Below are positions 6,573 to 9,730 of a DNA stretch of 9,730 nt, piece after piece (position 1 is the first letter of the stretch; every line of letters starts with the position of its first letter). Position numbers and translations under genes: made by a program. The stretch comes from an uncultured Bacillus sp. (GTDB lineage: Bacteria > Bacillota > Bacilli > Bacillales > DSM-1321), in assembly GCA_934215995.1 (NCBI GenBank), contig CAKQBC010000063.1:1-9730 (forward strand), given 5' to 3'. A model generated the notes under the pieces. It ran no database searches. It was not told where the DNA came from and saw nothing but the letters and a program-made list of their open reading frames with translations.

Positions 6573-7846
6573 AAATTTCAACAATCGGTTTAGGATATAT
6601 CGGATTGCCGACATCCATCATGTTTGCGAAGCATGGCGTGGAAGTGATCGGTGTAGATGTAAAGCAGGAGGTCATTGATTCGCTGAACAGCGGACAAATC
6701 CATATTGAAGAGCCAGGTCTTCAGGAAGCATTGGAGGAAGTGATTGCAAAAGGTACATTCAAAGCATCGATGCAGCCGGAAAAATCGGATGCATTCATCG
6801 TTGCCGTGCCGACGCCGAACCATGATGACGAACATAAATCATGTGACCTGTCCTATGTTGTCAGCGGCGTGAAGGCAGTGCTTCCATATGTTGAAAAAGG
6901 CAATGTCATCATCGTTGAATCAACAATCGGGCCGCGCAGCATGGATGATGTTGTCAAGCCGTTAGTAGAAGAGGCTGGATTTGTTGTCGGAGAGGATATC
7001 TTCCTTGTCCACTGCCCAGAGCGTGTATTGCCAGGCCAAATCCTGCACGAACTGATTTACAATAACCGCATCGTCGGCGGGATTACACCAGCTTGTACGG
7101 AAGCAGGCGCTAAAGTGTACAGCACATTCGTAAAAGGCGAAATCATCAAGACGAATGCCAAGACAGCTGAAATGTCCAAGCTGATGGAAAACACATTCCG
7201 TGACGTGAACATCGCGTTGGCGAACGAGCTTGCGAAAGTGTGCAACGAGCTGGAAATCAATGCGCTTGATGTCATCGACATGGCAAACAAACACCCGCGT
7301 GTAAACCTGCACACGCCAGGACCTGGCGTAGGCGGACACTGTCTGGCAGTCGATCCATATTTCATCGTCGCAAAAGCACCGCAGACTGCTCAGCTGATCA
7401 ACCTTTCCCGTACAATCAATACGTCCATGCCGCATTATGTAGTGGAAAACGTCAATAAATTGATGGAGAATGCAGGCGGAAAAACGGTTACTGTATTCGG
7501 TTTGACTTACAAAGGAAACGTTGATGATATCCGTGAAAGCCCGGCGATGGAAATCCTGGAAATGCTTCAAGAGCAAAACCGTTACGACGTTCGAGCGTAC
7601 GATCCGCATATTGAATTGGATTGGGTAATCTCGGACTTGAAGGAAGCAGTTAACGGTTCTGACCTGATTCTTGTTCTGTCCGACCATAACGAATTCAAAG
7701 TTCTGGATCAGCCTGAATTGGCGCTTATGAACAACAAACGCGTATTCGATACGAAGAATGTTGTCGGTACAGTCGCTGAAGGTGTTGAGTACATCAACTA
7801 CGGAAATCTGTATGAATTCCTGAACAAGGCAGCAGCACGTGTATGA
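6569..7846 (+). CDS. wecC: UDP-N-acetyl-D-mannosamine dehydrogenase (WecC type)
   Basis: The 425-residue length is normal for this family. The enzyme oxidises C6 of UDP-ManNAc twice with NAD+ to give UDP-ManNAc uronic acid in the cytoplasm. The N-terminal Rossmann domain starts with IGLGYIGLP (6-14; G7, G9, G12) and ends its second strand with D30, the usual NAD ribose contact. AVPTPN (79-84) and VEST (116-119) follow. The central domain carries CPERVLPG (149-156), EMSKLMENTFRDVNIA (201-216; K204 and N208) and GPGVGGHCLAVDPYF (251-265), with C258 the catalytic thiol. The C-terminal domain has FGLTYKGNVDDIRESPAMEI (310-329). From memory, ERVLPGQ and HPRVN...PGPGVGGHC are closer to E. coli WecC than to TuaD-type UDP-glucose dehydrogenases, but the exact sugar is inferred. 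No UDP-GlcNAc 2-epimerase (MnaA) is in view. All 11 arginine codons are CGT, CGC or CGA, unlike the PP-loop gene just upstream. Confidence 0.93.
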   Translation: MKISTIGLGYIGLPTSIMFAKHGVEVIGVDVKQEVIDSLNSGQIHIEEPGLQEALEEVIAKGTFKASMQPEKSDAFIVAVPTPNHDDEHKSCDLSYVVSGVKAVLPYVEKGNVIIVESTIGPRSMDDVVKPLVEEAGFVVGEDIFLVHCPERVLPGQILHELIYNNRIVGGITPACTEAGAKVYSTFVKGEIIKTNAKTAEMSKLMENTFRDVNIALANELAKVCNELEINALDVIDMANKHPRVNLHTPGPGVGGHCLAVDPYFIVAKAPQTAQLINLSRTINTSMPHYVVENVNKLMENAGGKTVTVFGLTYKGNVDDIRESPAMEILEMLQEQNRYDVRAYDPHIELDWVISDLKEAVNGSDLILVLSDHNEFKVLDQPELALMNNKRVFDTKNVVGTVAEGVEYINYGNLYEFLNKAAARV

Positions 7847-8646
7847 ACGCAATTGCAAAAGTCATGGCTGAACAATGGAAACATACCGATCTGATCGTGC
7901 GGATGAGTATGTATGAAATGAAAAGCAAATACAACATGCACTATTTGGGCATGTTTTGGCAACTGTTGAATCCCTTGACACAAATAGGGCTGTATTGGTT
8001 TGTGTTCGGTCTTGGAATAAGAGGAGGGGCTCCTGTCGGAGACACCCCCTTTTTTCTTTGGCTGATTGCCGGGCTCGTCCCATGGCTGTTCATCAGCCCT
8101 GCGGTCTTGCAGGCTTCCAACAGCGTGTACGCACGTGTGAACCTTGTTTCGAAAATGAAGTTCCCGGTCAGTGTGCTGCCGTCCATTAAAATTATGGAAA
8201 ACGCAGTTTCCTTATTTGTGATGCTTGGCATTTCCATCTTCATTTTCATCCTGAACGGAGCTTTTTCCGGACTGTATGTGCTGCAGCTTCTGTACTACAT
8301 CGTGTGCCTATATGTGCTGTTGATCGGGCTGACGCTGTTGCTGTCGACATTATCGACCATCATACGGGATGTGCAAAGCATGCTGCAATCGATCATGCGG
8401 ATGATGATGTTCCTGTTGCCGATTTTGTGGAATGTGAACAGCATGCCCGATGTGATGGTGAACATTTTAAAGCTGAATCCGTTTTTCTACATTATAGAAG
8501 GATTCAGAAGCTCGCTTGTCGGCGGAAGCTGGTTTTATCAGGACATCCCTTATATGCTCTATTTCTGGTCGGTCAGTTTCTTGATCCTGTTCATCGGGTG
8601 CCATGTCCATATCAAATTTCGCCATAAATTTGTCGATTATCTATAA
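7843..8646 (+). CDS. tagG: Teichoic-acid/polysaccharide ABC exporter permease TagG
   Basis: The 267-residue integral membrane protein belongs to the ABC-2 export permease family. A cytoplasmic amphipathic N-terminus (about 1-35, including SMYEMKSKYNMHYLGMFWQ) leads into six likely membrane spans at about 38-59, 69-90, 118-139, 145-172, 181-198 and 237-255. The block YWFVFGLGIR...PFFLWLIAG (51-77) and SKMKFPVSVLPS (103-114) match, from memory, the B. subtilis TagG sequence nearly position for position. With TagH it moves undecaprenyl-pyrophosphate-linked wall polymer from the inner to the outer face of the membrane. The ATG overlaps the wecC stop (ATGA, 7843-7846). The nearest purine motif (AAGG, 7826-7829) is 13 bases away, so initiation probably depends on ribosomes finishing wecC. 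Placement beside glycosyltransferases and wecC, not beside tagAB/DF-type genes, suggests a sugar-based cargo. Confidence 0.93.
   Translation: MNAIAKVMAEQWKHTDLIVRMSMYEMKSKYNMHYLGMFWQLLNPLTQIGLYWFVFGLGIRGGAPVGDTPFFLWLIAGLVPWLFISPAVLQASNSVYARVNLVSKMKFPVSVLPSIKIMENAVSLFVMLGISIFIFILNGAFSGLYVLQLLYYIVCLYVLLIGLTLLLSTLSTIIRDVQSMLQSIMRMMMFLLPILWNVNSMPDVMVNILKLNPFFYIIEGFRSSLVGGSWFYQDIPYMLYFWSVSFLILFIGCHVHIKFRHKFVDYL
8021..8055 (+). other. Terminator-like hairpin plus T tract inside tagG
   Basis: CTCC (8030-8033) pairs with GGAG (8038-8041) around a TGTC loop. GGGG (8026-8029) can pair with CCCC (8045-8048) across an ACA bulge, and TTTTTT follows at 8050-8055. It has the form of an intrinsic terminator but lies in conserved coding sequence (about residues 60-71), so it may only reflect codon choice. 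Confidence 0.3.
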
Positions 8647-8648
8647 GT

Positions 8649-8653
8649 GGAGG
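8649..8653 (+). promoter_or_regulatory. Ribosome binding site of tagH
   Basis: GGAGG sits 7 bases before the ATG at 8661, in the 14-base gap after tagG. It is the strongest ribosome binding site in the window and fixes the tagH start. Confidence 0.75.
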
Positions 8654-8660
8654 TCTTACA

Positions 8661-9730
8661 ATGAGGCCGAAAATTGTGTTAACAAATGTGTCAAAAAGCT
8701 TTACTTTATATAGAAAACAATCGGAGAAGCTGATGGACGTCCTCGCGTTCAAGAAAGATACAAACAGCTTTTCCGCATTGAAGGATGTCTCCTTTACGAT
8801 CTATGAAGGGGAATCTGTCGGCATCGTCGGTTTGAACGGCTCCGGAAAATCAACGTTGTGCAATGTGCTGGCGCAGATTGTCCCTCCTTCTTCAGGCACC
8901 ATCGAAATCAATGGGGAAACAAGCCTTGTCGCTATTTCTGCCGGCTTGAACAATCAGCTGTCAGGGATGGAAAACATCGAACTGAAATGTACGATGCAAG
9001 GCATGAAGAAAGAAGAAATCGAAAAGCTGAAGCCGTCGATCATCGAATTTGCCGATATCGGGAACTTCATTAACCAGCCGGTCAAAAACTATTCGAGCGG
9101 GATGAAATCCCGGCTTGGGTTCGCAATCTCCGTCCATATGGACCCTGATATTATGATTATCGATGAAGCCTTGTCTGTAGGGGATGAGACTTTTTATCAG
9201 AAGTGCCTTGACCGGATGAACGAGTTCCGGAAGCAAGGCAAAACAATCATTTTCATCAGCCATTCAATCGGGCAAGTGGAAGCCTTCTGCGACCGGGTCA
9301 TCTGGCTGAATCACGGAACGCTCGAAAGTTTCGGTGAAAGCAAGGAAACCCTCGCCAAATACACGGCTTTCATTAAATGGTTCAATGGTTTAAGCGAAAG
9401 TGACAAAAAAGAGTACAAACAGAAAAAAATCGAAGCCCAATATGCGCATATCCCGCAAGTGCGGAAAAGAGCCAAAACGAAATGGCTTAGCAAAACCCTA
9501 TTCAGCCTACAGCTGTGCCTGTTGATGGCAGCCGTGGCATTCAGCGCGCTTTCGATGTTAGGGGTTACACCATTGCAGAAAGCTTACGTTACGGAAACGG
9601 CAGCGGAAGAGAAGCCGGCTGAGCAGGAACAGAACATGCTGGCAAAAGAAACGATCGGGCAAGACGGAATTGTTATCGTTGAAGAAGCGCCGATCTACGG
9701 GGATAGCGAGCTAAATGATGAAATCGGCAT
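8661..9730 (+). CDS. tagH: Teichoic-acid/polysaccharide ABC exporter ATPase TagH (3' end outside window)
   Basis: The frame is open from ATG at 8661 to the window end, giving 356 residues of a longer protein (B. subtilis TagH is about 530 residues). Residues 1-240 are an ABC ATPase: Walker A GLNGSGKST (57-65), signature SSGMK (145-149) preceded by NQPVKNY, Walker B IMIIDE (164-169) and the H-loop His at 201. The sequence AGLNNQLSGMENIELKC (94-110) follows the TagH subfamily closely (from memory). A charged linker (about 245-274) leads into one membrane span (about 278-300). The region after it should be extracellular; the last visible residues (VEEAPIYGDSELNDEIG) look like the first strand of a bacterial SH3 domain (inference). 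It powers export through TagG, 14 bases upstream. In this family the ATPase subunit crosses the membrane once, unlike most ABC ATPases. Confidence 0.93.
   Translation, partial: MRPKIVLTNVSKSFTLYRKQSEKLMDVLAFKKDTNSFSALKDVSFTIYEGESVGIVGLNGSGKSTLCNVLAQIVPPSSGTIEINGETSLVAISAGLNNQLSGMENIELKCTMQGMKKEEIEKLKPSIIEFADIGNFINQPVKNYSSGMKSRLGFAISVHMDPDIMIIDEALSVGDETFYQKCLDRMNEFRKQGKTIIFISHSIGQVEAFCDRVIWLNHGTLESFGESKETLAKYTAFIKWFNGLSESDKKEYKQKKIEAQYAHIPQVRKRAKTKWLSKTLFSLQLCLLMAAVAFSALSMLGVTPLQKAYVTETAAEEKPAEQEQNMLAKETIGQDGIVIVEEAPIYGDSELNDEIG

Noticed and set aside
6569..7846. TuaD-type UDP-glucose 6-dehydrogenase assignment
   Set aside because: The CPERVLPG, HPRVN and GPGVGGHC motifs and the MENTFRDVNIA block fit the WecC (UDP-ManNAc dehydrogenase) group better than the UDP-glucose group, although specificity is not proven.
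6962..7858. 298-codon open frame on the minus strand opposite wecC
   Set aside because: The + strand encodes a complete, motif-rich WecC protein. The antisense frame is Cys/His/Phe-rich with no recognisable domain, a typical shadow of regular codon bias in a well-adapted gene.
8304..8627. 107-codon + strand frame overlapping tagG
   Set aside because: The composition (Cys, His, Asp and Arg rich) is artefactual, and the tagG frame through the same bases encodes conserved membrane spans.

Overview
The window looks like chromosomal DNA from a Gram-positive, low-to-mid GC Bacillota, most likely Bacillaceae or Planococcaceae in the broad sense. The evidence is purine-rich GGAG-type ribosome binding sites with ATG and GTG starts, base composition in the mid-40s % GC by eye, and the last two genes, which resemble the Bacillus subtilis teichoic-acid exporter TagG/TagH very closely from memory. 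I cannot name the species.

All eight genes lie on the + strand and are packed as one transcription unit that runs off both ends. In order they are: the C-terminal part of a GT4 glycosyltransferase (1-723); a full GT4 glycosyltransferase with a hydrophobic insert (720-2018); a 72-residue coiled-coil protein with a GTG start (2033-2251); a large two-enzyme fusion of a CgeB-like GT-B domain and a GT2-type GT-A domain (2248-4554); a 668-residue PP-loop ATP-pyrophosphatase-like protein with a Cys cluster and a C-terminal beta-sandwich-like region (4566-6572); a WecC-type UDP-N-acetylmannosamine dehydrogenase (6569-7846); the ABC-2 permease TagG (7843-8646); and its ATPase TagH, cut by the window end (8661-9730). 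Of the seven junctions, four are ATGA stop/start overlaps and three are gaps of 11-14 bases. There is no intergenic stretch long enough to hold a promoter or terminator, and no RNA gene, IS element or CRISPR array was seen.

Read together, this is a cell-surface polysaccharide locus. WecC would supply UDP-ManNAc uronic acid. Up to four glycosyltransferase domains would assemble the lipid-linked chain at the inner face of the membrane. The PP-loop protein would modify a precursor or the chain by ATP-dependent adenylation. TagGH would export the product. No CDP-glycerol/ribitol polymerase (TagB/TagF type) is visible, so the polymer is more likely an aminouronic-acid-containing teichuronic-acid-like or other wall glycopolymer than a classic poly(glycerol phosphate) teichoic acid, although genes outside the window could change that.

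The least explained parts are the PP-loop protein and the small coiled-coil protein fitted immediately before the fusion glycosyltransferase. wecC also uses strikingly different arginine codons from a neighbouring gene, which suggests a different history or expression level.
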